Shown: positions 27,201 through 35,773, numbered from the stretch's first letter. The stretch is 64,000 nucleotides of DNA from Leptolyngbya sp. Cla-17 (GCF_016807185.1 NZ_JAEVYN010000002.1:2455367-2519366); one strand, 5' to 3'. A program made the numbers and translations. The notes: generated by a model not told the origin, from the letters alone.

Positions 27201-30200
27201 CTAACATGAGTTACTTTATCGGTATGTTCTTGCAGGGTTTTAATTAGTTCACCATTGCGCTTCCAGAGTTTTACTGTTTTATCTTCGCTGGCGGTAGCGA
27301 CCATTGAGCCGTCCGGGCTAAACTCCATATACGAAATGTCGCCTGTATGACCTTCCAGACGGCTGACCTCTTGCACTCCATAGACAGCGTTAGCCAAATT
27401 GAGTGCTGTCATCCGTTGAAACTCAGGCATTGTCGCCAGCGCGAGTGTTTTCTGTTGTTTGCCTACCTTTAAGTTTGCAACCAAGCGATCGAGTTCGGTT
27501 TTTGTAGACGCATCTAAACTTTGGCTTGACATATAAGTACTAACTCCAGCTAGCGTTGAGACAATGGCGAAGCCTCCGATCGCCATTAGTAACCCCGCCA
27601 ACGTCAATATCCCCCGTCGTGCGGTTTTCAACTGCTGCTTTAGCGCCTGATTCAGCTTCGCTTCCGTCAGTTTCCGCTGCTCTCGTTCCTTCTCCAGTTC
27701 CGCGACTAACCCCGCCGACTGCTGCTGCCGCAGAAATGGCACTAAGTAATCATGCACCAGTTGAAATCTATCTGCCGGGATTCCTGGCACCTGAAAGACC
27801 AAACCCGACTTCACCAAAATATTCAAAATCAGGTCCAAGCGCTCTGGTGCAATGGCTAAATCCGCCTCTAGTTCTGCCCGCGTCTTCAGGGGACGAGTCA
27901 GATTATCATCGGTCAGTAAATACAAAATAATCCTGGCGAACTGTTCGTTATTTGTGCCGCAGTCTTTTACGACCTCTTCCAAAAATCGCCCGACAAAGCG
28001 TTCCTTGGGTCCAGCTTCCTGGTAATGCGCCAGGGTCATTACCTGTTCCGTTTGCATCTGTGCTCCCACTACCTGAAGCTCGATTGGACGCACTTCTTGC
28101 AACTCCCCCGCCAAATCCTGCACCAGTGCATCGATCAACGTGGGTTCTAAATTAAACTGGCAGGCATCTGTCAGGCTCTGGATAACCGCTCTGCCATCCT
28201 CCGGTGAAAAATTGCCCAGGTGATAGAGAATCTTCTTGTCCAGAATATTATTGTCAATCACATCCAAGTGGGTCAGCCGATTACATTCCAGTAAATAGTG
28301 CAGATAATCTTCCCGCAACGACAAAATTACTTTGACATAGGGCACATTCAAACAATCGCGCAGGAACTCAAAAAACGGTCGCCGCTGAGTCGGGTCTTTG
28401 TAGGCAAAAAAGAACTCCTCAAACTGATCAAAAATCAGCACCGTCAAGAGATTTTTATCGCCACTTTTGCGAATTTCTGACACGAACGCCGCCATTGAAT
28501 CCAGCAGCAGCGGCAGGCTTAGCCCCCGTACTTCTTGCAATGACTCGGACAGGCGATCGCCCAAACTTTTCGCCCAATCCGTATAAACCTGCAATAAGAC
28601 GGGCACCACATCCCGCGCTTCGATCGACCGTTGCTTCAAAGCTGGTACCAATCCTGCTTGCACCAGCGAACTCTTGCCCACCCCCGATTGACCATAAATC
28701 ACTGTCAATTTATGGTCAGTCCGCCCAATGCGCTCTAACAAGCGATTCACATCCAGTAGTCGCCCCGATGCCGCAATTTCTTGGGTTACTGCTGCTCTGG
28801 TATCTGTCGTCGCCAACGCTGGATTAATTACCTGTCGCCGCGACTGCAACCGCCCTGCCCCCACAAACGCTCGCAGCCCATACTGCTGCTCGATCGAACG
28901 CTGCTCCTGCTTCGTTTCAAACGCCCGCAAATATTGCCCTTGCTCAAAATAGAGCGATTGCAACGCCTCTAAAATATGAATGTAAACTGTCGGATCATAC
29001 TGCGGTTGAAAGTTGGCTTTCGCTGTTTCTAGATTCTCGATTGCTTGCCCATCTTGCTTGAGATGGCGTTGCGCCTGGGCGAGCAAGAAGAGATAGCGAT
29101 TTTTGCGTTGGGCTCGATCCAGCGACCAATCAATGGACGATGACGATGGCAACTCATTGGTCTGCAATGCCAACTCCGCCTGAGCTTTTACCGTTGGCCA
29201 ATCCTGCTGCTGCAACGCCACTTCTGCTAACAGCCCATAAGCAGATGCCAACCGAATTGGTTCTGGATTAGCCTGGTGTAGCTGCACGGCTCGCTGCGCT
29301 ATTGTGGCTAACTCATCCCAATGCCCTAGCCGAGTCAGCACTTCTCCCAATGCGTTGATAAACTTTGCCGCCAACTCTGGTCGATCGGTGCAATCAAACG
29401 CTGCCAAACTCTGCTGATAAAACTCCTTGGCTTTCGCACATGCCGTCTTATACTCCGCCTGATGCTGCGTCGCGTATTGCCGCCACCATAAGCCCAGGTG
29501 AAACAGCACACAGCCATAACGCGCCCAGTCATTCGCTGACAGCCCCTCTGGAATGGCAATCTGAGCTTGCCAAAAGGCGATACTTTCCTCATAGTCAGCT
29601 TTGGCTTTGGCTTTCTCGCCCCGCAGATCGGCTTCCCGTCCAGCCCAAAATTTTAGGCTGGCCTGTAAGCGATCGTCCACCCCCGATCTCAAGTCAAGTA
29701 ATGCCGACTCCCATTCGGCACTCAGGTGTGCCCCTTGGGGGTAGAGTGCTGCCAACGGTAGAAATTTACCCTCCCCCACGGTTAAAATTGCCTCAAATAG
29801 CTCCTCTACAGGTTGCTGGAGACTCTGAGCTAATTCCGTTGGGGTAAGTTCAAACTTAATTGAATTGCCCGTCCAGCTTTTGAAATCGGGCATTAATTGG
29901 ATGAGGCGTTTCAGCGTATCGTCATTCACCCAAAGCACGATCGGAAACAGAAAATGCTTGCGAAACTCTTCGCGAACTTGATTCGTTGAAATTAAGATCT
30001 GGTCGATTGCCCTTACCTGCTCCAAACCAAAAATCATCAACGCTTGTGGATGATCATCTCCCAACGCAGCGCGAATCGTCGTGTAAAGCGTCTTCGTCGA
30101 TGCGGATAAATGCAATTCGTGAAACGCAATTGGGCATTGAGCTTTCAACCGCTGGACTACCTGATCTCGCAAACTACCGTAATTACAGCGAGCCAAAATC

Positions 30201-30298
30201 AGCGAAAAGTTGCCCTGGGACAGGGTGATCGCGCGAATTAACTTGTTGAGGGCGCGATCATTGATCAGAATCTCTTCGGGCGGTTGAGCGTCAGTCAT
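24242..30298 (-). CDS. Giant TPR-STAND NTPase-WD40 protein (2018 residues)
   Basis: Domains in order: residues 1-190, an NTPase-like fold without a usable P-loop (ILARCNYGSLRDQVVQRL); 200-480, helical TPR-like repeats; 513-860, a STAND NTPase with Walker A YGQSGVGKSS (535-544) and Walker B LIFDQFEEF (621-629); a coiled segment; one membrane helix at about 896-920; and 979 to about 1990, a long series of WD40 repeats (SPDGKLLASASDDKTVKLW pattern). The end (LLKRSCSWVQDYLNNDP) is usual for cyanobacterial WD40 giants. It overlaps the upstream ATPase gene by four bases, so the two form an operon. STAND proteins switch by NTP-driven oligomerisation. A signalling or antiviral conflict role is likely from family knowledge but unproven. 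No separate effector domain is recognised. Confidence 0.9.
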   Translation of the reverse strand: MTDAQPPEEILINDRALNKLIRAITLSQGNFSLILARCNYGSLRDQVVQRLKAQCPIAFHELHLSASTKTLYTTIRAALGDDHPQALMIFGLEQVRAIDQILISTNQVREEFRKHFLFPIVLWVNDDTLKRLIQLMPDFKSWTGNSIKFELTPTELAQSLQQPVEELFEAILTVGEGKFLPLAALYPQGAHLSAEWESALLDLRSGVDDRLQASLKFWAGREADLRGEKAKAKADYEESIAFWQAQIAIPEGLSANDWARYGCVLFHLGLWWRQYATQHQAEYKTACAKAKEFYQQSLAAFDCTDRPELAAKFINALGEVLTRLGHWDELATIAQRAVQLHQANPEPIRLASAYGLLAEVALQQQDWPTVKAQAELALQTNELPSSSSIDWSLDRAQRKNRYLFLLAQAQRHLKQDGQAIENLETAKANFQPQYDPTVYIHILEALQSLYFEQGQYLRAFETKQEQRSIEQQYGLRAFVGAGRLQSRRQVINPALATTDTRAAVTQEIAASGRLLDVNRLLERIGRTDHKLTVIYGQSGVGKSSLVQAGLVPALKQRSIEARDVVPVLLQVYTDWAKSLGDRLSESLQEVRGLSLPLLLDSMAAFVSEIRKSGDKNLLTVLIFDQFEEFFFAYKDPTQRRPFFEFLRDCLNVPYVKVILSLREDYLHYLLECNRLTHLDVIDNNILDKKILYHLGNFSPEDGRAVIQSLTDACQFNLEPTLIDALVQDLAGELQEVRPIELQVVGAQMQTEQVMTLAHYQEAGPKERFVGRFLEEVVKDCGTNNEQFARIILYLLTDDNLTRPLKTRAELEADLAIAPERLDLILNILVKSGLVFQVPGIPADRFQLVHDYLVPFLRQQQSAGLVAELEKEREQRKLTEAKLNQALKQQLKTARRGILTLAGLLMAIGGFAIVSTLAGVSTYMSSQSLDASTKTELDRLVANLKVGKQQKTLALATMPEFQRMTALNLANAVYGVQEVSRLEGHTGDISYMEFSPDGSMVATASEDKTVKLWKRNGELIKTLQEHTDKVTHVSFSPDSKMVVTSSADKTAKLWNQNGTFLRTLSGHTDGITNANFSSDGNILATASKDRTVKVWRVDGKLLKTIRTEAIVTIVKFSPDSKILAAASKDDVVQLRNLNDQASQTINNYGAVDLRFSSDGKILTLVNKDGTTKVWSLVDGVLIKSISPQCVGPVRGISLSPNAKFFAIVPQYNPQYVFLTMNSSKEENSCSRLRGLFGNSAFAANLNFSPDGQFLATTSQDKTVKIWRIDFPSSALDDHKTTIDRLQLNADGKTIAVGYADKVELIQKDDHSQKKLAANDSILEFGADHKTILTSSNNDVMHIWNDKNRDVILKGYGGSIRAVKFSPDGKLIAAVGEDKAIRLWNQDGTLFKTLTGHTKPVSKIVFSPNGNILASIGDDNWINLWNQEGRLIKRLSGHFTRIEDIQFSKNGEFVASIGDDNFVYLWRSDGTLIKKLVSHPDRVKSISFSPNSQLLVSLSGLRDNNINLWQSQNGASLASISGYRVHKVVFSPDSNTIATVGYSKVVHFFDLRGTPISRPTVEHNDSINEAAFSPDGELLATGSDDNTIKLTRLDGTENPVLLRGHESAVQRVLFSPDGKLLISVSGDKAVKLWSLDGKDLKNSKELKTLQELTTEVDNDDNGIPNGIPKVIDVSFSADSKYVFYMEPGKNSFKVELWSITGQKIRTVKSGRQESPDKVDFDQASNSIVMASRESALKLWDLDGSFLRTFRGHTDQINATAFSPDGKLLASASDDKTVKLWKVDGTSLKTLLHDEKVNSVSFSRDGKLLASASDDKTVKLWKADGTPIKMLSHNEKVNSVSFSRDGKLLASASDDKTVKLWNSNGTFLKTLLQDDKVKTVSFSPDSKFLASSSKDGTVKLWDSDGKEVTVIRGTSQSQPIVRFSPDSKMLAIRGSEFTTTFELYIIDSIWAKNVSISLNNQISDLLFTDGKSIAVATGNEVKFLDFTLDSLLKRSCSWVQDYLNNDPNVDKDDRYLCDDIK

Positions 30299-31638
30299 AA
30301 TCCCTGCCTAAATTTCTTCGATTCAGCGATCGCGGGGTTAATAGCAACCCACCGCCCTTCGTCATCGCAATACTCAAATAAGAACATGCTCCGGAGTAGG
30401 GTCTGATATTCCTCCTCTCCCTTGACATTGTCCTGATTTTGCAGAATTTGGTGCAACAACGTCCATTCTTCGTTACTGATGGCGGAAATCAAATCATCGC
30501 GATATTCCCGAATCACCATTTCGAGACAGGTTTGTTGAATTGGGGGATCGGCTTCTTGCAAACAACTGTAGAGCAACACCAGTAAATTACGGACATGCCC
30601 ACCGCTGACGCGACAGAGCCGATCAAGTGTTGCCGCCGATTCAAAGACATTAGTAATCTGCTCCAGTTGCTGCGCTGCACTCAGCCCGGGAAAAGCACGC
30701 GACATGACCATTTGCCGCATCAGGTTCATGCCCTCATCATGATCGCCTCCCCCACGCGCTTTCACCTTGACCATGGGCAACACCGTTGGTTTTACCCCAA
30801 AGCGATTCGTCAGAGTGCTGAGTTCGTTAGAAAAAATTAGTACCAGTGGGATCGTATACACCACATGGCAATTTAGCTTTTTCAACTGTTCACCCCGATC
30901 AATGAACAAATATTCTGGTTGTGATCGGCCAGAGGCTTTGGGAGAACTATCGACTCGATCAAGATTGTCAATAATCACCACTAATCCGGCATAGCCCTGC
31001 GCTTTCAGCAGTTCCGTTGCCTTTCCCAAGACTTCGGTATTAATTGCTTCCAAAATGCTGCTGGTCCGCGGTTCTAAATATTGCCGTAATTGGCTACGCA
31101 GTTTAGGACTATCTTTCGTTTTAGCCGTCACCTTGCCAATACCCATAGGTAGCGAAAACCCAGCTTCAGTCGAGAACTCGATCGGCGTCTGTAGAAAGTC
31201 GGTAATCTCCCCAAATAACTGGATGAAGTAGCTCGGTTTTAGCCGTACATTCACCTGTTCAAGACTGGCACTCACCTGCCGTGTAATCGCCAGCAAAATA
31301 TCGCTAATGTCCACATCAGCCATATCTAGATCGGCGCTAGATTCAAAATAGACGACATGAAACTTCTGCTGCTCCAGCTCTGCCTTCAGGCGAAAGAGTT
31401 CGGTGGACTTGCCACAGCCAATATGTCCCGTGAACAATTGGCAGGTGGCAACATTGGGTTGGAGAGTAATCGTCCGTTGCAGTCGTTGAATCACATTGCC
31501 ACCCCGAACGGCGGAAAAATCAATGTAATACTGACGGTCTTCAGGCTGTTCTACTTTGAGGGTTTTGCTGGGGTTGCAAGCATTAAAAAACTTTTGGGCA
31601 TCGAGCAGCATAGGAATTCTGTCAGCCTGCCTAAACAT
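30295..31638 (-). CDS. P-loop ATPase partner of the giant STAND protein
   Basis: The protein has Walker A GHIGCGKST at residues 71-79 and Walker B GLVVIIDNLDR at about 218-228, in an AAA/STAND-like ATPase of about 447 residues. FNACNPSKTL, then EDRQYYIDFSAVRGG, is a conserved start in a cyanobacterial ATPase group that accompanies giant NTPase genes. The start could be ATG 31638 or ATG 31611 (MLLDAQKFF); the latter agrees better with family starts. The frame is open upstream to a stop near 31755 with no other ATG. The gene ends in a four-base overlap with the giant gene, implying coupled synthesis and probably a functional pair. Confidence 0.85.
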   Translation of the reverse strand: MFRQADRIPMLLDAQKFFNACNPSKTLKVEQPEDRQYYIDFSAVRGGNVIQRLQRTITLQPNVATCQLFTGHIGCGKSTELFRLKAELEQQKFHVVYFESSADLDMADVDISDILLAITRQVSASLEQVNVRLKPSYFIQLFGEITDFLQTPIEFSTEAGFSLPMGIGKVTAKTKDSPKLRSQLRQYLEPRTSSILEAINTEVLGKATELLKAQGYAGLVVIIDNLDRVDSSPKASGRSQPEYLFIDRGEQLKKLNCHVVYTIPLVLIFSNELSTLTNRFGVKPTVLPMVKVKARGGGDHDEGMNLMRQMVMSRAFPGLSAAQQLEQITNVFESAATLDRLCRVSGGHVRNLLVLLYSCLQEADPPIQQTCLEMVIREYRDDLISAISNEEWTLLHQILQNQDNVKGEEEYQTLLRSMFLFEYCDDEGRWVAINPAIAESKKFRQGL

Positions 31639-31769
31639 CAATTCTGTTTCTCTATTTTCTATTAAATTCTCCTCATACAGTATAAAATTCTCGACTTGCG
31701 CCTTGCGGTAATATCTACTGGCATCGTGCCGAGATAAGTGCGGAAGTTTATCAGATGGTTGCTAAAGAT

Positions 31770-32229
31770 GGGGTTTGGGGAGCAGTGGAACAGTAAATGT
31801 ACTTAAGGCTCAAGTCTCTCTGCAATCACCTGATTACGCGCAGCAAGCGCGATACTGTAGACGGATGCACATTGAACAGCCGAGCTGCATCGGCAGCGGT
31901 CTTTTGTCCTGAATCCACCAAGTGTTGGATTTCTTTTTCCTGGTGTGCTTTGAGTTTGGGCGACGACCACCAACGCGCCCTTCCTTTCGAGCCGCATTTA
32001 AGCCATTACAGATAGGTTCGCGTAGCATAGCGTGCTTGAACAAAGAAGGTCACGCAGTGCTCGATACTGACGTGGCTCGACTATCTCCGTTAATTTATGG
32101 CATACCCACAGGCTGGGACGTTATTCTTTCGCAGTACCAGAGGCGGTTTCTAGAGGCGAATTGAGGACGCTGCGTAATCCATTGGAGGAGCCTTAAGTAC
32201 ATTTACTGTTCCACTGCTCCCCAAACCCC
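31770..32229. mobile_element. 460-bp Tn3-derived mini-element (TIME-like)
   Basis: Two perfect inverted repeats of 38 bp, starting GGGGTTTGGGGAGCAG and ending TAAG, bound the element (31770-31807 and 32192-32229). Length, GGGG start and TAAG end fit Tn3-family terminal repeats. Inside are only fragments: on the minus strand the end of a serine resolvase (RKEGRVGGRRP, then after a frameshift LFNVHPSTVSRLL), and on the plus strand the end of a TnpA (VARLSPLIYG, HRLGRYSFAVPEAV in a second frame). No matching 5-bp target duplication is seen, suggesting a later deletion on one side. Confidence 0.85.
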
Positions 32230-32559
32230 AAAGCCGCGCCGTGTTGTCTGTCGATAGGCTTGCTCCATCGATTCAACGGATGCAAAGCTTTGTAAGCCGC
32301 GATCGTCTAAAAAGCGCACAGCCGCATAGATCTCTTCGAGCTTGACGGGTTCGCGCATCCCTAAAACTTTGAGAATACCTTGGCGATCGCCATATTTTTT
32401 AACGTAGGTCTGCGATGTCTGATAAATCATCTTTTGGGTTGCTGCATCTGCCGTCTTGCCAAGCATCCCCAAGACTTTGCCGCTGCCATCCCACACCGTT
32501 TTGATAACAACTTTGCCGATCTCAGCCGCAATGGCTGTAGAAAGTGGGTCAAGCACCAT
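32203..32559 (-). pseudogene. N-terminal fragment of a NACHT-type protein
   Basis: MVLDPLSTAIAAEIGKVV, then QTYVKKYGDRQGILKVLGM and KLEEIYAAVRFLDDR, is the helical N-terminus found before NACHT NTPase domains in cyanobacteria. The frame runs into the terminal repeat of the Tn3 mini-element at 32229 and stops at 32203, so residues after RRGF are transposon-encoded. The NTPase and sensor domains are missing. It lies upstream of the ATPase/giant-protein operon in the same orientation, so an older and larger STAND gene cluster was probably cut here. Confidence 0.75.
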
Positions 32560-33017
32560 ACTTTTCTCAGGAGGTATTTAGTAATAGGCACCACTAGCCT
32601 AATCTAAGGATCAGGAGATGGTTCAGAAAACGCCCTATTTCTCACTCAGACCGAGATCGTCTTGGTTTGGTCGGGATTGGTGAGCAGCCTCTGATGACCT
32701 TGTGGTGCTACATCCTGATCTCACCGCCCTTCTATTCCTGATAACATTGATTATCGGGAATAGAAGGGTGGAAGCAGATAGAGATTCTGGTAGAACTCAT
32801 TGAACATTGCCGCAGGGATTAGACTTGTCGGGTAATAGCGAAGAAAACGGCTAAAACACCTACGGTGCAGGAATTACAGCGATTTTGGACCTAAATGGCT
32901 TACTGGATAGAACTTTCAAGGCTTTTTTGTCTTAATTTCTAGACAACTCTACTAATCCCCATAGACAATCTTGACAAAAAAATCAGATGTCCCTATTGAC
33001 CCCGTCTACTTTAGGGA
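32560..33017. other. Intergenic stretch with one strong hairpin
   Basis: No gene seen. A strong hairpin is at 32727-32768. The rest is AT-rich before the end of the HxlR gene. Confidence 0.5.
32727..32768. terminator. 18-bp hairpin
   Basis: CCCTTCTATTCCTGATAA (32727-32744) pairs with TTATCGGGAATAGAAGGG (32751-32768), with one G-T pair and a six-base loop. It lies between the HxlR gene end and the NACHT fragment and may end transcription from the HxlR side. Confidence 0.6.
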
Positions 33018-33356
33018 CTATGTTATGCTGCCGCAATCAGCATCTATCTTATGCTGCAACTCTGCAATTGCATCCAAAATCGTAACGAAGCGTCGCCCCA
33101 AATCAGTGAGTTTGTATTCAACCCGTGGTGGAACCTCTGGGTAAGAGAATTTCTCTAGAATGCCAAAACCAACCATTTTGCTTAGGCAGTCATTTTGGAC
33201 TTTTGTTGTGAGTCCATCAACGGACCGTGTAATTGCTCCAGGGCGATCGACCCCTTGATAAACTAAGCTCAAAATTTGCATCGACCACTTGCAACCGACA
33301 ATGTACTCTACCATTGCGGCGGCTGAGGTGGCTTTTCGGGCTTGTTTTCCATTCAT
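33018..33356 (-). CDS. HxlR-family transcriptional regulator
   Basis: The 112-residue winged-helix protein (KWSMQILSLVYQGVDRPGAI, LSKMVGFGILEKFSYPEVPPRVEYKLT, DLGRRFVTILDAIAE) has the full HxlR pattern. ATG 33356 (MNGKQ) is preferred over the upstream TTG at 33365. Members respond to aldehydes, oxidants or disulfide stress and often control a divergent oxidoreductase. Here the divergent gene is a short-chain dehydrogenase. The usual N-terminal sensing cysteine region is short; a cysteine is present in VGCKWS. Confidence 0.9.
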   Translation of the reverse strand: MNGKQARKATSAAAMVEYIVGCKWSMQILSLVYQGVDRPGAITRSVDGLTTKVQNDCLSKMVGFGILEKFSYPEVPPRVEYKLTDLGRRFVTILDAIAELQHKIDADCGSIT

Positions 33357-33410
33357 CTGATACAACTTAATTTTTCCTAGATTCCGTCTTAATTTCTACC
33401 TGAAAGTGCC

Positions 33411-33427
33411 TACCTTACTGGAAGGTA
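33411..33427. promoter_or_regulatory. Candidate HxlR operator
   Basis: TACCTT-ACTGG-AAGGTA, a perfect 6-bp inverted repeat with a five-base spacer, lies between the divergent HxlR and dehydrogenase genes, followed by GGTACATACTTCC. HxlR proteins bind similar GTAC-rich inverted repeats. Function is inferred from position. Confidence 0.45.
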
Positions 33428-33507
33428 CATACTTCCTAAACCCATTGAAGTTTGATTACTATGCTTGCTGGAAGCGCATTGCTCTCAAATACTACAGGAA
33501 ATCAACT

Positions 33508-34284
33508 ATGTACCAAGAATTCCAGCATCGGCAAGCATTAATTATTGGTGGGAGTAGTGGTATCGGACGGGCAGTTGCAGAAACTCTTCTAAATTATGGA
33601 ACATCTGTAACTGTCGTCGCACGCAATTCTGACAAGCTTCAGGCAGCCTTATCTCACTTAGAACAATTCGGTAAAGTTCAGGCGTGGCAGGCAGATATCA
33701 GCAATCGCCAGGAAACATCTTGTCTAATAGAACGCATTTCGACTGAGCTACCAAGTGTGCATTATCTGGTCAATTCTGCTGGCGTTTTTCTGCCAAAGAC
33801 TTTTCTTGACCATTCTGAAGCAGACTATGATCGCTACCTCAACATCAATCATGGAACCTTTTTTGCTACCCAACAAGTTGTCCGTAACATGATTCAGCGT
33901 GGGCGGGGTGGTGCAATTGTTAATATTGGCTCAATGTGGGCACATCAAGCTGTTCTGGCTACACCCTCCTCTGCTTACTCAATGGCAAAAGCTGGTTTGC
34001 ACGCCCTCACACAGCATTTAGCAATGGAACTGGCGCAGTATCAAATTCGCGTTAATGCCGTTGCCCCAGCAGTAGTGGAGACTCCTATTTATGGAGCTTT
34101 TATCCACCCAGAAGAAATTCACACAACGCTACAAGGGTTTAATAGCTTTCATCCCCTGGGGCGTATAGGACAACCGAATGATGTTGCAGAGACTATAACT
34201 TTTTTACTTTCTGATCGAGCTTCTTGGGTAGCTGGAGCTACATGGAATGTAGATGGTGGAGTAATGGCTGGTCGTAATGCTTGA
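33508..34284 (+). CDS. Short-chain dehydrogenase/reductase (SDR)
   Basis: ATG 33508 follows AGGAA with good spacing. An in-frame upstream start at 33406 would place 34 non-native residues in front. The 258-residue protein has the cofactor motif GGSSGIGRA, NSAG, catalytic Ser in NIGSMW, YSMAK (Tyr and Lys of the catalytic set) and the C-terminal VDGG. Arg in VVARNS after the second strand suggests NADP(H). The substrate cannot be deduced. It is divergent from the HxlR regulator, which probably controls it. Confidence 0.93.
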   Translation: MYQEFQHRQALIIGGSSGIGRAVAETLLNYGTSVTVVARNSDKLQAALSHLEQFGKVQAWQADISNRQETSCLIERISTELPSVHYLVNSAGVFLPKTFLDHSEADYDRYLNINHGTFFATQQVVRNMIQRGRGGAIVNIGSMWAHQAVLATPSSAYSMAKAGLHALTQHLAMELAQYQIRVNAVAPAVVETPIYGAFIHPEEIHTTLQGFNSFHPLGRIGQPNDVAETITFLLSDRASWVAGATWNVDGGVMAGRNA

Positions 34285-34337
34285 TGCTGAACGTCACCAG
34301 GCAATCTTAAAACATTCGTCTGTGTCGAGGACTTGCG

Positions 34338-34422
34338 GCATAACGACCAAGTTGAGCGGCGGCAGACAACCTAGAGCGTAGACGAAAAGGCTTCAAACTG
34401 CCGCTCCAACAACTTGTTAGCT
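34338..34422 (-). other. attC-like recombination site 1
   Basis: On the minus strand the 85-base site starts AGCTAACAAGTTG and ends CTCAACTTGGTCGTTATGC. The two halves pair as TAAC/GTTA, AAGTTG/CAACTT and AGCGGC-GGCAG/CTGCCGCT, with small bulges between, the folded form expected of integron attC sites. It begins 22 bases after the stop codon of the membrane-protein gene on the same strand, as in a gene cassette. Confidence 0.55.
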
Positions 34423-34444
34423 TGTGACGCGAGGCTAGAGATGC

Positions 34445-34894
34445 CTAGCTGCGAAGTACACCACTGCGGATCACTGGGATCAAGAATGTTGCACTAAATA
34501 CTGTATTTGAAACAGCGTTGAGCCAGAAACCTGTGGCAATAGACAAGATGCTATCTACTACGTACCAAATGATGATCGATGCAGTCATCCCAATCCAAAT
34601 ACGTTTACTAACCTGTTTTTCAAGCTGGTTTGCGACTTGAATCACTGCCATCAACGTCAAACTCCAACCCATCGTCACGGCTCCGAGTATTGCAAGGCTA
34701 AAACGCACATACGGATTGAGATCAAGTTCTCCCGGACCGTTCAAAACATCAAATAAGATGCGAACTGGACCGCTTGTGGCTTCAAAACCACTTCCGACAA
34801 GAATCATGCCAAGTAAGCTTACCGCCGCACACCATCCTGTCATCCATGCTAGGTTGAGTGGCTGTGGTTTTGTTGCTTGAAGCATCTGAGTCAT
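34445..34894 (-). CDS. Small four-helix membrane protein
   Basis: The 149-residue product has four hydrophobic helices (about 17-36, 65-85, 98-118, 122-143) and no recognised catalytic motif. It resembles small integral membrane proteins of unknown function that are often partnered with TetR regulators. It is divergent from the TetR gene with a short shared promoter that contains two copies of a palindromic site, so TetR probably controls it. An attC-like site follows its stop codon. Confidence 0.7.
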   Translation of the reverse strand: MTQMLQATKPQPLNLAWMTGWCAAVSLLGMILVGSGFEATSGPVRILFDVLNGPGELDLNPYVRFSLAILGAVTMGWSLTLMAVIQVANQLEKQVSKRIWIGMTASIIIWYVVDSILSIATGFWLNAVSNTVFSATFLIPVIRSGVLRS

Positions 34895-34928
34895 AGTTCT
34901 TCCTCCTTAAAACTCCTGTAAGCTGCAA

Positions 34929-34973
34929 ATACGAGGATTACCTCGCATTCACAAAATACGAGGATTACCTCGC
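34929..34973. promoter_or_regulatory. Tandem palindromic operator for the TetR regulator
   Basis: ATACGAGGATTACCTCGC occurs twice (34929-34946 and 34956-34973), 27 bp apart. Each copy contains the inverted repeat CGAGG-ATTA-CCTCG. The sites fill the gap between the divergent membrane-protein and TetR genes, so they are very probably the TetR operator. Confidence 0.75.
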
Positions 34974-34998
34974 GTTTGTCAACCCACAATTTGAACGA

Positions 34999-35628
34999 AT
35001 GACCGACAGCCCTCAATTCACTCCGTTCTGGCGCGTTCCTCAACAAGCCCGTAGCTGGGAACGATTCCATCGCATTCTCGATGCAGCGGCTGAGTTGTTT
35101 ACTGAGATTGGCTATGAATCCGTGACAACTGACGAGATTGCCGCGAGAGCAAACACCTCCGTTGGAGGGCTATATCGTTTCTTTCCAGACAAACTCGCTG
35201 TTTTTCATGCGTTGCTCGATCGCTATCTCAATCAACTGAGGCAACTGTCGGCAGCACTCCATACAGAGGAAGCGATGCAGGTTACGCTCAACGTTTATGT
35301 AAATCAATTAGTGGATGGCTTTGATCAGTTTGTGAGTGCCAATCCTGGATTCCGTACCGTGTTCGTTCAATCTCGCTTGATTCCTACAACGCTTGCAATG
35401 AGCGCAGCCTTCTATCAAGAGCTTGCACAACAGTTTACAGTTTATTTTGCGGCTCGTAATCCGGCCTTAGAGCAAAGTCATCGAGAGCTAATTGCTACCA
35501 TCAGTGTTGAAGTTGCTTGTACGCTGGATATTCTCGCTGTATCGCGCGATCGCACCTTTCAACACCAAGTTCTGACAGAAACTAAGAAACTACTGATTGC
35601 TTATTTAGAACAGTATTTTCCAGATTGA
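34999..35628 (+). CDS. TetR-family transcriptional regulator
   Basis: The 209-residue protein has a typical N-terminal helix-turn-helix (RILDAAAELFTEIGYESVTT, then DEIAARANTSVGGLYRFFPDK). An all-helical ligand domain follows. It is divergent from a membrane protein gene, and the pair shares the double palindrome at 34929-34973. It probably represses both genes until it binds an unknown small molecule. The ligand cannot be inferred. Confidence 0.93.
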   Translation: MTDSPQFTPFWRVPQQARSWERFHRILDAAAELFTEIGYESVTTDEIAARANTSVGGLYRFFPDKLAVFHALLDRYLNQLRQLSAALHTEEAMQVTLNVYVNQLVDGFDQFVSANPGFRTVFVQSRLIPTTLAMSAAFYQELAQQFTVYFAARNPALEQSHRELIATISVEVACTLDILAVSRDRTFQHQVLTETKKLLIAYLEQYFPD

Positions 35629-35671
35629 TATTGATGCTCAATGAGTAGCCTAAAAATGCTGGCCTAACCGA

Positions 35672-35773
35672 TAACGTAGCAGGCTAACGGCTCAAATCAG
35701 CGGCGGCAGATAACGGGGTTTCAGCCCCCCTTCACCTGGCACCTTTTTGCCTCTATGTCGGCTCAACCCCATA
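35672..35773. repeat. Truncated attC-like site 2 joined to a MITE remnant
   Basis: GGCTAACGGCTCAAATCAGC (35682-35701) and CGGCGGCAG look like one half of an attC site (GCTGATTTGAGCCGTTAGCC on the minus strand). The other half is replaced by sequence related to the 179-bp MITE at 18613: a reversed GGGGGCTGAAACC block, and TATGTCGGCTCAACCCC at its end. Insertion of the MITE relative into the attC site would explain this. Confidence 0.5.
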
